A stretch of 64,000 bases of DNA, from the NCBI RefSeq assembly GCF_900119315.1, contig NZ_LT827010.1, forward strand, positions 7,682,001 to 7,746,000, read 5' to 3'. This DNA is from Actinoplanes sp. SE50/110 (GTDB lineage: Bacteria; Actinomycetota; Actinomycetes; Mycobacteriales; Micromonosporaceae). The position numbers were made by a program, and so were the translations under genes. The notes beneath the pieces are model-generated. The model was not told the DNA's origin and did not search any database. It saw only the letters and a list, made by a program, of their open reading frames with translations. Positions 7,578-16,151 of this stretch are shown in pieces. Every line of letters begins with the position of its first letter. Position 1 is the first letter of the stretch.

Positions 7578-8389
7578 ACAGCAACGACCACCGAGACCTC
7601 GACGTGCGGCTGCGGGCCGCGGCCGAACCCGTGGGCCGGGGCCGCGTGCACCACCCGTCCGCCCAGGACCTGCTGGACCGCATCGTCCGCTCGCCGCGCA
7701 CCGGCGGGGCGCCGGTCACCGCCCCGCGCCGGGCGGTACGCCACACCGGCCGCTGGGCGGTGGCCGGTCTCGCCGCCGCGGCCGTGTCCGCCGCGGTCCT
7801 GGTGATCCCCGGTCTCAGCGGTGACCAGGCGGCGTACGCGTCGTGGACCGGGACCCCCGCCGCCCTGGGCGCCGGCGACACCCAGGCGCTCAGCCGGGAC
7901 TGCATGACGCAGAAGCTGACCCCCGACTGGGGCTACACCCAGGCGCAGCTCGACCATGCCCGCAAGGTTCTCGGCGAAGCCCGCGGCGCGTACCGGTACG
8001 TCGCCATCGCGACACAGCAGTGGACCGCCACCTGCTTCCGCGACAAGGCCGGGACCGTGTACTGGGGCAGCTCGTTCGAGTCGCCGGTCAGCGACGGGCA
8101 GCTGGGCGCCAAGGGCGTCGAACTGCAGGCCTGGGGCCAGCTCAAGACCGACGAGGGGTACGCGCGGCTGATGTCCGGGCACCTCGGCACCGACGTCACC
8201 GGGGTGGCGGTCACCACGCCGGACGGCCGGAAGGTCGAGGCCACGGTCGACGACCACTACTTCCTCGCCTGGTACCCGGAGAAAGCCGGCGAGACCCGGC
8301 CGACCACGATCACCCTGCGCCTCAGGGACGGCAGCGCGGTCCCGAACCTGTCCGCCTCGGACCTCTACGACGCCCCGAAACTCAACTGA
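7574..8389 (+). CDS. membrane-anchored partner of the ECF sigma factor, probable anti-sigma-like protein
   Basis: A 271-residue protein. About 70 cytosolic residues (LDVRLRAAAEPVGRGRVHHP) precede a single membrane helix (AVAGLAAAAVSAAVLVIPGL) and a ~180-residue extracellular domain of unknown fold. Its start overlaps the sigma-factor stop by 4 bases (ATGA), the classical arrangement for an anti-sigma factor. No zinc-binding HxxxCxxC motif is present, so it is not a standard ZAS anti-sigma protein. Function is inferred from topology and coupling only. A hairpin terminator follows at 8404-8435. Confidence 0.6.
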   Translation: MNSNDHRDLDVRLRAAAEPVGRGRVHHPSAQDLLDRIVRSPRTGGAPVTAPRRAVRHTGRWAVAGLAAAAVSAAVLVIPGLSGDQAAYASWTGTPAALGAGDTQALSRDCMTQKLTPDWGYTQAQLDHARKVLGEARGAYRYVAIATQQWTATCFRDKAGTVYWGSSFESPVSDGQLGAKGVELQAWGQLKTDEGYARLMSGHLGTDVTGVAVTTPDGRKVEATVDDHYFLAWYPEKAGETRPTTITLRLRDGSAVPNLSASDLYDAPKLN

Positions 8390-8403
8390 TCGCCGGCTGA
8401 CGA

Positions 8404-8435
8404 GGAGCCGCCTGTCCCACCGGTCAGGCGGCTCC
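8404..8435 (+). terminator. hairpin terminator after the sigma/anti-sigma pair
   Basis: Perfect 11-bp stem GGAGCCGCCTG / CAGGCGGCTCC with a 10-base loop, starting 14 bases after the stop codon at 8389. There is no clear T-tract, as is common in high-GC actinomycetes. Confidence 0.7.
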
Positions 8436-8508
8436 CGGCGGGGAATGTCGATCCCGGTTGATACCATCCGGCGCGGATGACGCGAGCCGGACACCGGCCG
8501 CCTGAAAG

Positions 8509-9615
8509 ATGTCGGGTAGGTCCGGAATGTCGATGGCAGACAAGATACGCGGCGAATTTATCGACATCGTCGAGTGGCTGGACGACAGCCGCGACACGAT
8601 CGTCTGGCGATTCCCGCGGTACCACAACGAGATCAAGATGAATGCCCGCCTCGTGGTCCGCGAATCGCAGGTGGCGGTCCTGGTGAACGAGGGCACCATC
8701 GCGGACGCCTTCGGCCCCGGCACGCACACTCTCACCACCCAGAACCTCCCCGTGCTGTCCACCCTCAAGGGTTGGCGGTACGGATTCGAGTCGCCGTTCA
8801 AGGCCGAGGTGTACTTCGTCAACACCCGGCAGTTCACCGACCTGAAGTGGGGCACCCAGAACCCGGTGATCGTCCGGGACCCCGAATTCGGCATGGTGCG
8901 GCTGCGGGCCCACGGTGCGTACGCGCTGCGCATCACCGACCCGCGGCTGTTGCTCACCGAACTGGTGGGCACCGATCCGGAGTTCCGCACCGAAGAGGTC
9001 GCCGGGTATCTCCAGCAGATGATCGTGAGCCGGTTGACGTCCGCTCTCGCCGCCGCGAACGTGTCCCTGCTCGACATGGCGGCCCAGCAGGAGGCGATCG
9101 GCGCGCAACTCACCGAGGCGCTCGCCGGGCAGGTCGCCCCGATGGGACTGCGGATCCCGGCGGTGATCGTCCGGAACATCTCGGTGCCGCCCGAGGTGGA
9201 GCAGGCCCTGGACCGGCGTACCCAGATGGGCATCATCGGCGACCTGCAGCGATACACGACGTTCCAGACCGCCAACGCGATCGAGGACGCCGCCCGCAAC
9301 CCCGGCGCCGCCGGGCTGGGCACCGGAATGGGCGTCGGGATGCTCTTCGGCCAGCGGGTGGGCGGGGCCGCCGCGCCGCCCGCCATGCCGGTGCAACCAC
9401 CACCGCTGCCGGTGAGCACGCCGTGGTACGTGGCTCTGCATGGCAGCCAGCAGGGTCCCTTCGAGCTCGGCACCCTCGGGGTGCAGGTGGGCACCGGTGC
9501 GATCACCCGGGAGACGCTGGTGTGGCGGGCCGGGATGGCCCAGTGGTCGCCGGCCGGCGACCAGCCGGAGCTCGCCGCCCTGTTCGCCACCACGCCGCCC
9601 CCGATGCCGCGATGA
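8509..9615 (+). CDS. SPFH-domain protein with C-terminal GYF-like domain
   Basis: A 368-residue protein. Residues ~15-260 form an SPFH/band-7 domain of the 'virion core protein' type found in bacteria (FIDIVEWLDDSRDTIVWRFP, then VNEGTIADAFGPGTHTLTTQ). A Pro-rich linker follows, then a GYF_2-type domain (WYVALHGSQQGPFELGTLG ... WRAGMAQWSPAG). SPFH proteins scaffold membrane microdomains; the GYF_2 domain is a protein-interaction module. A start at 8527 (second ATG) is possible. The stop overlaps the next gene (ATGA at 9612), implying a two-gene unit with the zinc-ribbon membrane protein. Confidence 0.85.
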   Translation: MSGRSGMSMADKIRGEFIDIVEWLDDSRDTIVWRFPRYHNEIKMNARLVVRESQVAVLVNEGTIADAFGPGTHTLTTQNLPVLSTLKGWRYGFESPFKAEVYFVNTRQFTDLKWGTQNPVIVRDPEFGMVRLRAHGAYALRITDPRLLLTELVGTDPEFRTEEVAGYLQQMIVSRLTSALAAANVSLLDMAAQQEAIGAQLTEALAGQVAPMGLRIPAVIVRNISVPPEVEQALDRRTQMGIIGDLQRYTTFQTANAIEDAARNPGAAGLGTGMGVGMLFGQRVGGAAAPPAMPVQPPPLPVSTPWYVALHGSQQGPFELGTLGVQVGTGAITRETLVWRAGMAQWSPAGDQPELAALFATTPPPMPR

Positions 9616-10403
9616 CCGCCCCGGGGCAGACCGCCGACACGTCCTCCACCTGCCCGTCCTGCGGCGCGGCGATGGAGGTCGCCCACGACGCCGGGGTGAT
9701 GCGATGCCCGTACTGCCGGCGGGAGTCGCCCCTGCCGGGCGCGCAGACCGGCTGGCCCTTCGGCGCGGGTGCCACCGGCATGCCGCGCATCACCGTCAGC
9801 ACCCGGCCGCTCCTCACGCCGGACCTGGTCCGCCGGCAGAAGAAGATCGCCTGGATCGCCGGCGGCGGAATGCTGGTGTTCCTGCTGATCGTCATGGTCC
9901 CGATCTTCTCCAGCTTCTCGCACTCCGCCGCGGACTACTCGTATCAGCCTCCCGAGAAGAAGGTGCAGGAGGTGGCGATCGGAGCCACCGCACAGGTCAA
10001 GGGATTCGAGGCGACGGTCCGCAGCGTCGACTGCACGAAACAGTCGATGACCAGGACGGCCGACGACCCGGCGACCTCGTGGGACGAGAGCGACGTCATC
10101 AAGGCCGAGGGAAAGTTCTGCGTCATCGCCTTCTCGGCGAAGAACGTCGGCGCCAGGACCGACACCTATCCCACGTTCGACCTGGAGGCCTCCAGCCCCA
10201 CCGAGCGCGTGTTCAGCCGGAACACCAGCGCCGAGTGGTACCTGAACAAGAACACCGACGACCTCAGCAAGCCGATCGATCCGGGGAAGACCGTCGACAG
10301 CTTCCTCGTCTACGACGTGCCCACCGACTCGAAATTCGCCTACCTGCGGCTGTCCGACGGCATCCTGTCCGACACCATCGTCAAGGTGAAGATCGACAAG
10401 TGA
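9612..10403 (+). CDS. zinc-ribbon membrane protein with DUF4352-like extracellular domain
   Basis: A 263-residue protein. The N-terminus is a CPSCG...CPYC zinc ribbon (residues ~14-36), followed by one membrane helix (WIAGGGMLVFLLIVMVPIF) and an extracellular beta-sandwich-like domain with VRSVDC and KFCVIAFSAKNVG, resembling DUF4352/Telokin-like domains. Zinc-ribbon proteins commonly accompany SPFH-GYF proteins, and the overlap with the upstream gene suggests they work together in a membrane-associated complex. The exact process is unknown. Confidence 0.75.
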   Translation: MTAPGQTADTSSTCPSCGAAMEVAHDAGVMRCPYCRRESPLPGAQTGWPFGAGATGMPRITVSTRPLLTPDLVRRQKKIAWIAGGGMLVFLLIVMVPIFSSFSHSAADYSYQPPEKKVQEVAIGATAQVKGFEATVRSVDCTKQSMTRTADDPATSWDESDVIKAEGKFCVIAFSAKNVGARTDTYPTFDLEASSPTERVFSRNTSAEWYLNKNTDDLSKPIDPGKTVDSFLVYDVPTDSKFAYLRLSDGILSDTIVKVKIDK

Positions 10404-10424
10404 CCGCCGGCGTGGGGAACGGCC

Positions 10425-11555
10425 TCAGAAGCCCCCGCTCACCGCGACCGGCCTGCCGCCGACGGTGGCCGTCGCCCGGTAGGTGTCCCGGCCGGGATCC
10501 CGGCCGCCGACAGCGTGGTGGTACTGCACGGCGAAGGTGTACGAGCCGGCGCCGAGACTCGTTCCCGGCTTCAGCGTGAACCGGTAGACCAGCGCGCCGG
10601 GCTGTTGCTCGACCGTCGTGGTCAGGTGGTCGGCCGGTATCGTGCTCCAGAATCCGGAGCTGGACAGGTACGGCGTGGTGACGACGCGGACGGTCAACTC
10701 CAGTGCGGTCGCGGTTTCCCCGGTCACCAGCGTCACGTCGCCCTGCGACCAGTTGTCGATGCTCTGCGGGTCGATTCCGGCGCTGGCGCGCAGGGGCTCG
10801 GGGTGTCCGGGCTTGCCGGCGGAGGGCCTCGGGACAGGAGAGAGGTCTGCTCCTGCTGACCCGCACCGAACAGCAGGGCGACGACGTGCGCGGCCGCCAC
10901 CTGGTCCATGTGGGCGAAGAACCAGTCCACCTTGTCATCCCGATAATGGTTGAGGGTGTTGTTCTGCGCCATGTTGCCCACCGGGACCTGCCACAGCGCG
11001 AGCGGCCGGCCCACCGCCTCGGTCATCGACTTGTAGAACCGCAGGGCCGCGGCGGCCTTCGCGTCGGTCCAGAAGCCGTTGGAGCCGCCGTGCTGCGGCA
11101 GCGCGTACCAGCCCGCATCCCGGTCCGACACGTCGCCGACCAGGAAGTCGGCCTTCGATGCGCCGAGGTCCCGATAGTCCCGGGCGCACCCCGCACTGTC
11201 GGTCTGCCAGTCCCAGCAGGACAGGTGCATGCCCACGGTGGTCTTCGGCGCGTACCTGCGCGCCATCGCGATCAGGCAACGAGCCAGGCCCGCGGCACTG
11301 TTCTCCTGGGCACCGCAATCCTTCGGATTCGCCGCGGTCACCTGCGCGGCCACCCGGTGCGGATTGCCGAGGGACCGGACATAGCCCCAGAAGTCAGGCT
11401 CGATGTCGATCATGTCCGGCGACCGGCCGATCTTCTGGAGGAAGAACCGGTAGTCGTTCAGATACCTGGTCAGCAGGTCGGCCCGGTTGATCGCCTTGAC
11501 CTCGCCCGGACCGTCGCCCGAGCCGGCCAGATCGCCGCCGAGGCCATGGCCATGA
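10425..11555 (-). pseudogene. decayed secreted glycosidase-like gene (truncated and frameshifted)
   Basis: Minus-strand coding homology runs from about 11555 with LLTRYLNDYRFFLQKIGRSP, MIDIEPDFWGYVRSLG and VGMHLSCWDWQT to ALWQVPVGNMAQNN, a TIM-barrel glycosidase-like core. Near 10845 the frame changes inside an ACCTCTCTCC run: dropping one CT unit restores a Pro/Ser linker (TSPVPRPSAGKPGHPEP) into a C-terminal beta-domain, possibly a carbohydrate-binding one (TLVTGETATALELTVRVV). The N-terminus and signal peptide are missing; homology stops where a ligase fragment begins on the other strand. Glycosidase family not assigned. The frameshift may be real or a sequencing error; the truncation looks real. 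Confidence 0.65.
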
Positions 11556-11560
11556 CCGAG

Positions 11561-11695
11561 GCGACTTGGGTCGACCCGCAGGTGGTCGCCCGCATCGCCT
11601 ACCGGTCCTGGACCAGCCGCGCCCAGCTACGGCACCCGGTGTACCGGGGTGTGCTGGACGACCGGGACGTCTCGGCCGCGCAAATGCCCGAGTAG
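11561..11695 (+). pseudogene. C-terminal fragment of an ATP-dependent DNA ligase
   Basis: About 45 plus-strand codons read ATWVDPQVVARIAYRSW followed by LRHPVYRGVLDDRD and a stop at 11693-11695. This matches the OB-fold end of LigD/LigC-type ATP-dependent ligases (pattern WV.P.lv.evey..WT...LRHP..rGlr.D). The nucleotidyltransferase domain is absent. It abuts the truncated glycosidase on the opposite strand, marking a rearrangement junction around 11550-11560. Confidence 0.7.
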
Positions 11696-11712
11696 CCGCC
11701 CCGGCCCGCACG

Positions 11713-12138
11713 TTACTGCGCAGGTCCTTCCCGGCCAGGGCGTCGTCGGAACGGGACAAGGTGAGAGCTGGGGTCGGTGGCTTGGCGGCGTAGCGCGGTG
11801 TTCTCGGTGTGCAGCGCAGCGATCACCGTGGCGGCGGCGTCAAGCTGCGCTTGCAGCGTGCGGCGCTCAAGGGTGCTGGCGCGCAGACGTTCGCGTAGTT
11901 GCTCTAGTTGTTCATCGCGACGGCGAACGGCCAGGCCGGTAGGGCTGTCACCGGGGCGGGCGTCCCATTCGGCAAGGATGTCAGCGGCGCGGTTCATCGT
12001 GGCCCGGCTGACTTGGGCTTCACGCCAGAGGTTGTTCTTGGTCAGCGTGCCGTCGGTGTGCTGTGGTCGGCTGTCGAACAGCCGTTGCATCGCCGCACGA
12101 AGTCGTTGCCGGGTGGCGGGCGACACGCCGACGCTCAT
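11713..12138 (-). CDS. coiled-coil integrase-accessory protein (DUF6262/TnpC-like)
   Basis: A 141-residue protein. An N-terminal helical DNA-binding-like part (LTKNNLWREAQVSRATMNRA) is followed by a long coiled coil with heptads (LEQLRERLRASTLERRTLQA, TVIAALHTENTALRRQA). Proteins of this type follow tyrosine integrases in actinobacterial elements and are compared with TnpC of Tn554-like systems. The ATG at 12138 overlaps the integrase stop (ATGA). The integrase is itself truncated, so this gene may be a passenger remnant. Confidence 0.7.
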   Translation of the reverse strand: MSVGVSPATRQRLRAAMQRLFDSRPQHTDGTLTKNNLWREAQVSRATMNRAADILAEWDARPGDSPTGLAVRRRDEQLEQLRERLRASTLERRTLQAQLDAAATVIAALHTENTALRRQATDPSSHLVPFRRRPGREGPAQ

Positions 12139-12926
12139 GGGTGGTGCCGATCGAGGACGCGGTCTACTTCCTTGAGTTCGGCCTCGATACGGCGCCGGTG
12201 GCTGGGGGCCAGTTTGTCGGTGTCCAGCAGGTGGTGCAGAGACGACTGCTCGGCGCTCCAGATCGGGATGTGTGCGGGGGCGATGATGCTGTTCGCGCAG
12301 CGGCTGGGCTGGCCGCGGTCGAGCAGCGGGCCCAGGTGGCCGTCCGGCACGATGGCGTCTTCCAGGCACTTTGCCCCGGCGGGATCGTTGTCGTTCATGG
12401 TGCAGTGGTTGAGTTTGCCGAACCGGATCGAAATCCGGGTGCGGCGCAGCAGGTCGCGTTCGACGCGGATGTCGCCGCGGCGGGCTTGGTTTGTGGCGCG
12501 TAGCTGCTCGGCTTGGGCGCGGACGGCGGCGAACGTTTCGCGCATGCGGTCGGCGCCAGGGCCGAAACCGATGGTGTGACCGTCGGTGTCGGCGTCGAAG
12601 AGTTCGGTCAGACGCTCGAAACGGCGTTCCGTGATCGATTTGTCGAGCTGACGTGCCCAGGAGGGGTCGTTGTCCATGTAGCTGCTGGTGATGCGGTTCG
12701 CCAGGGCTCGGGTGGCGACATGCTTGAGTTGCATGCCGACGGCGATCTCGGCTCCTGGGGTGTCACGGGTCAGCATGGCCATGGTGCGCCGGAACATGTG
12801 TGGGGTGACCTTGCCTGGTGGGATGAGTTCGAGGCCGCTGATGTGCCGCCATCGGGTCATGTGGTTGATGAGGTCGACGATCGCGGCGATGCTGGCGAAG
12901 CCGTCTCCTGTGCGCTTGCCGGTCAC
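12135..12926 (-). pseudogene. tyrosine integrase, C-terminal fragment
   Basis: A 263-residue frame holding the end of a tyrosine recombinase catalytic domain: VTPHMFRRTMAMLTRD (the HxxR box), AVGMQLKHVATRALANRIT and a candidate nucleophile Tyr in SSYMDND. A ~180-residue C-terminal extension with two Cys-rich stretches follows. The N-terminal core-binding domain and the first catalytic Arg are absent. In-frame similarity fades near 12940, where the divergent plus-strand gene begins. A GTG at 12926 could serve as a start but would give an inactive protein. Confidence 0.7.
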
Positions 12927-12943
12927 TGTGGCGAACGTCAGGG

Positions 12944-13324
12944 TTGAAAGGCCGCACCTTCCCAGAGGTGACCGCGCTCGTAACCGAGCACGTTGCGGCC
13001 TGGGCCGACGGGCAGGGCTGGCACGTTGCGCGTGAAGTGCCCGCCAGGATCGCCCGGCAGACCCGCAATGGCCCGTACCAGGCCCGCCTGGACATGATGT
13101 GCCAGCGCCCGGGCAACCTGCCGCCGGTCGCGATCGAGATCGACCGGACCGGCAAGGTGTGGTCGCTGCGCAAACTCGTGGCCGAAGCCGACGCGGGCGC
13201 AGTGGCGCTCTGGGTTCGCTGGCGCGGCCGCACCCGGATCGCGATCCCCGCCGACATCGGGCTGGTAGACATCAGCGGCGCCGGCCCGACCATACGGCTG
13301 CCGCGCGGCGCGCGCCCCTGGTAG
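12944..13324 (+). CDS. hypothetical protein, possible PD-(D/E)XK-like nuclease fragment
   Basis: A 126-residue frame from TTG 12944; the real start is uncertain because only AGGG at 3 bases is seen and the 5' side is a junction with the integrase remnant. It reads YQARLDMMCQ ... PVAIEIDRTGKVWSLRKL and ends LWVRWRGRTRIAIPADIGL. The spacing of the conserved-looking Asp (RLD) and the EID..K stretch is reminiscent of PD-(D/E)XK nucleases, but this is a weak resemblance. I do not recognise the family. It may be 5'-truncated. Confidence 0.4.
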   Translation: MKGRTFPEVTALVTEHVAAWADGQGWHVAREVPARIARQTRNGPYQARLDMMCQRPGNLPPVAIEIDRTGKVWSLRKLVAEADAGAVALWVRWRGRTRIAIPADIGLVDISGAGPTIRLPRGARPW

Positions 13325-13477
13325 CAGGCAAGCGGCAGCGCGCTACGGCCTTCCCCGGCAGGCCGGCCGACGGCTTGGCAGGCGCCGGCGTCTTTCTGAC
13401 ACACGAGCTGTGTGGTGATCGTTTCGCTGCGCTAGGTAACACTGTGGACTTGGCAATGCGGTCTAAGGAGGGTGCGG

Positions 13478-13879
13478 ATGTCGAATCTTGAGGTAATTGT
13501 GGCGGCGTTGGCGGCCGGGGCGGGCGCTGGTGTGAAAGACACCGCATCAGCCGCGGTCAAGGACGCGTACGCCGGGTTGAAGACGATGTTGCGGCCGTGG
13601 GTGCGCGGTGACGCACGCGCCGCCCTGGACGCCGACGAGACCGACGAGACCGCGCTGCAGGGGCGCCTGGCCAAGGAGTTGCAGGCCTCCGGCGCCGTCG
13701 AGGATGAGCAGGTCCTTGCCGCCGCGCAAAGGTTGCTGGCCGCAGCCGACCCGGCGCGGGCCGCAACGTACAACATCAATGTCGGAACCAACTCGGGCGT
13801 GGTCGGCGGCACGATCACCGCACCAGTGACGGTCAACCACACGCCGCCGGTCCCCCCAGTCCCGCCGGCGACGGCGTAA
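13478..13879 (+). CDS. small Bell/HeLo-like effector with C-terminal amyloid-type motif (module 1)
   Basis: A 133-residue protein with AAGGAGG about 7 bases before ATG 13478. Residues 1-95 are an alpha-helical domain starting with a Gly/Ala-rich, glycine-zipper-like hydrophobic helix (VIVAALAAGAGAGVKDTASA) and continuing DAYAGLKTMLRPWVRGDA. This resembles the Bell domains proposed as bacterial analogues of fungal HeLo cell-death effectors. Residues 101-120 (NVGTNSGVVGGTITAPVTVN) form a G/N/V/I-rich motif like bacterial amyloid signalling sequences; a Pro-rich tail follows. The same motif recurs at the start of the downstream NLR frame. Inference: the NLR templates amyloid polymerisation of this effector. 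Confidence 0.7.
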   Translation: MSNLEVIVAALAAGAGAGVKDTASAAVKDAYAGLKTMLRPWVRGDARAALDADETDETALQGRLAKELQASGAVEDEQVLAAAQRLLAAADPARAATYNINVGTNSGVVGGTITAPVTVNHTPPVPPVPPATA

Positions 13880-13941
13880 GGCCACCCGTCCCCGGCGCCC
13901 TCACCGGCCCGCCCCCTGTCCACACCGGCAACAACCACGGC

Positions 13942-15870
13942 GTGACTGCCGGAGCCATCTACGGTTCCGTGCACGTCAACGGCCGCGTTCCCATTTCCTG
14001 GCCCCACCGAGTCGGGGTAGTGCCGCCCCGAGCGGACTGCCGTCAGCCGCGTGGGGAGGACACGACCCTGCACACCGCCGGGCCCGGTCACACCGTGGTG
14101 TGCCAGGTCGTCACCGGCCTGGGCGGGGTCGGTAAAACGCAGCTGGCCGCCGAACTGGCCCACCGCTACTGGGACGAACACCTGGTGGACCTGTTGGTCT
14201 GGGTGACCGCCACCTCCCGCAGCAACATCATCTCCGCATACTCGCGGACGGCCGCGGAGATCAGCGGGGTCGAGGACCCGGATCCGGAGCAGGGCGCGGC
14301 CCGGCTGCTGGCCTGGCTCGCCGCCACCGACCGGCGATGGCTGATCGTGCTGGACGACCTGGCCGACCCCGGCGACCTACGCGGCCTATGGCCACCGGTC
14401 CCGCCGGTGGGACGCACGGTCGTCACGACCCGCCGCCGCGACACCGCCCTGCTGGCCGGCCGGCACGTCATCGCACTGGGCCTGTTCACCCCCGTCGAGG
14501 CCGACACCTACCTGACGCACAAACTGGCCGGCCAGCCGCACCTGCTCGATGGGGCGCGTGAACTGGCCTGCGATCTGGGGTTTCTGCCGTTGGGGTTGGC
14601 GCAGGCCGCGGCGTATCTGCTGGACCGGAACCTGTCGTGCACGGGCTACCGCACCCGGCTGGCCGACCGACGCCGCCGGCTGGCCGACCTGCTACCTGAC
14701 GATGGGGCGCTGCCCGACGACCACCAGGCCACCGTCGCGGCGACCTGGGCGTTGTCGATCGAGTTGGCCGACGCGTTGAAGCCGGCCGGGGTGGCCCGGC
14801 CGTTGATCGAACTGGCCGCCCTGCTCGACCCCAACGGCATCCCCGCCACCGTGTTCGACACCGACAAGGTCGCCGGCTACGTCAACAGCCGGGTCGGCCG
14901 GCCGGTCGACGCAGAGCAGTTACGGGACGGTTTGCAGGCGCTGCACCGGCTCAGCCTGCTCACCGCCGACACCAGCACCGGCATGGTGCGGGTACACGCC
15001 CTGGTCCAACGCGCCGTCCGCGACACCATCCCCGACGACCGGCTACCCGAACTTGCCGCCGTCGCCGCGGACTCACTGCTCACGGTATGGCCCGACATCG
15101 ACCGCGATCCCGCCTACACCCAAACCCTGTACGCCAACACCACCGCCCTGCACACCACCACCGGCGACACCCTGCTCACCCCAGACGGGCATACGCTGTT
15201 GTTCCACGCCCCTACCCGTCTCGGAGAAACCGGCCAGGTCAACGCCGCGATCACCGCCTACCAGCGACTGTTCGACACCTGTCTGCGGGTACTCGGCCCC
15301 GACCACCCCCACACCCTGACCACCCGCAGCCAACTCGCCCGCTGGCGGGGCCACGCCGGGGACCCGACCAGCGCCGCCACCGCCTACGAACAGCTGCTCG
15401 CCGACCGGCTGCGGGTACTCGGCCCCGACCACCCCGACACCCTGACCACCCGCCACAACCTCGCCTACTGGCGGGGCCAGGCCGGAGACCCGGCCGGCGC
15501 CGCCACCGCCTTCGAGCAGCTGCTCGCCGACCGGCTGCGGGTACTCGGCCCCGACCACCCACACACCCTGACCACCCGCAGCAACCTCGCCCGATGGCGC
15601 GGCGAAGCCGGGGACCCGGCCGGCGCCGCCACCGCCTTCGAGCAACTGCTCGACGACTATCTGCGGGTACTCGGCCCCGACCACCCCGACACCCTGACCA
15701 CCCGCCACAACCTCGCCTACTGGCGGGGCCAGGCCGGAGACCCGGCCGGCGCCGCCACCGCCTCCGAGCAACTGCTCGACGACTATCTGCGGGTACTCGG
15801 CCCCGACCACCCCGACACCCTGACCACCCGCCACAACCTCGCCTACTGGCGGGGGCAGGCGCGTCGCTGA
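13942..15870 (+). CDS. NLR-like NB-ARC/TPR STAND ATPase (module 1)
   Basis: From GTG 13942, 642 residues. The NB-ARC domain has P-loop GLGGVGKTQLA (~residues 59-69), Walker B-like RRWLIVLDDLADP and sensor GRTVVTTRRRD. A winged-helix-like region follows, then a C-terminal TPR array of 42-residue units ending abruptly after YWRGQARR. The frame stays open upstream to GTA 13876, which overlaps the effector stop (GTAA). Codons 16-35 from there encode HTGNNHGVTAGAIYGSVHVN, matching the effector motif, and GTG 13942 falls inside that motif. The ancestral start was probably GTG at 13876, as in module 2, now lost. STAND NLRs oligomerise on ligand sensing by the repeat domain. Confidence 0.8.
   Translation: MTAGAIYGSVHVNGRVPISWPHRVGVVPPRADCRQPRGEDTTLHTAGPGHTVVCQVVTGLGGVGKTQLAAELAHRYWDEHLVDLLVWVTATSRSNIISAYSRTAAEISGVEDPDPEQGAARLLAWLAATDRRWLIVLDDLADPGDLRGLWPPVPPVGRTVVTTRRRDTALLAGRHVIALGLFTPVEADTYLTHKLAGQPHLLDGARELACDLGFLPLGLAQAAAYLLDRNLSCTGYRTRLADRRRRLADLLPDDGALPDDHQATVAATWALSIELADALKPAGVARPLIELAALLDPNGIPATVFDTDKVAGYVNSRVGRPVDAEQLRDGLQALHRLSLLTADTSTGMVRVHALVQRAVRDTIPDDRLPELAAVAADSLLTVWPDIDRDPAYTQTLYANTTALHTTTGDTLLTPDGHTLLFHAPTRLGETGQVNAAITAYQRLFDTCLRVLGPDHPHTLTTRSQLARWRGHAGDPTSAATAYEQLLADRLRVLGPDHPDTLTTRHNLAYWRGQAGDPAGAATAFEQLLADRLRVLGPDHPHTLTTRSNLARWRGEAGDPAGAATAFEQLLDDYLRVLGPDHPDTLTTRHNLAYWRGQAGDPAGAATASEQLLDDYLRVLGPDHPDTLTTRHNLAYWRGQARR
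15289..15868 (+). repeat. 126-bp tandem repeats encoding TPR units (module 1)
   Basis: The string GTACTCGGCCCCGACCACCC recurs at 15289, 15415, 15541, 15667 and 15793, an exact 126-base period (42 codons). Units are nearly identical at DNA level, including silent positions, indicating recent duplication or gene conversion. The array stops inside a unit at the stop codon. Confidence 0.9.
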
Positions 15871-15880
15871 GTGTGTCGGC

Positions 15881-15896
15881 TTGGGGTACACCTCAA
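15881..15896. repeat. TTGGGGTACACCTCAA palindromic-type motif, copy 1
   Basis: An imperfect palindrome 10 bases after the module 1 NLR stop. Closely related copies lie at 23641-23655, after the module 2 NLR, and at 27245-27260. No gene is seen between 15871 and 16151. Confidence 0.5.
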
Positions 15897-16151
15897 CACC
15901 ACAGGCCTCCCTGCAGCAGCGCGGTGATCTCCTGGGCTGCCGCAGGCAGGCAGCTCCGCGGGGCCGGTCGGCGGCTGCCGGTTCACGCCGAGGATCGGGC
16001 TGGAAGATCTTGGTATCGAGGTGGCGGTTCGCAACGGACGCTGAAATCCGTACAGAGCTACCGCGTTGCCGCCCGCACGTCGTCCGTTGTGAGGCAGCCC
16101 ATACCAAAACGGTGACAGGGCGCTGTCGCATACCGGTGGGATGGTTCCCCG

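Noticed and set aside
13942..15870. SARP/AfsR-type regulator
   Set aside because: NB-ARC and TPR parts are shared with AfsR, but there is no N-terminal winged-helix/BTAD region and the gene is paired with a Bell-like effector.
15073..16131. Minus-strand Gly/Val-rich repeat protein
   Set aside because: A mirror of the TPR-coding repeats of the module 1 NLR; no ribosome site or signal sequence.
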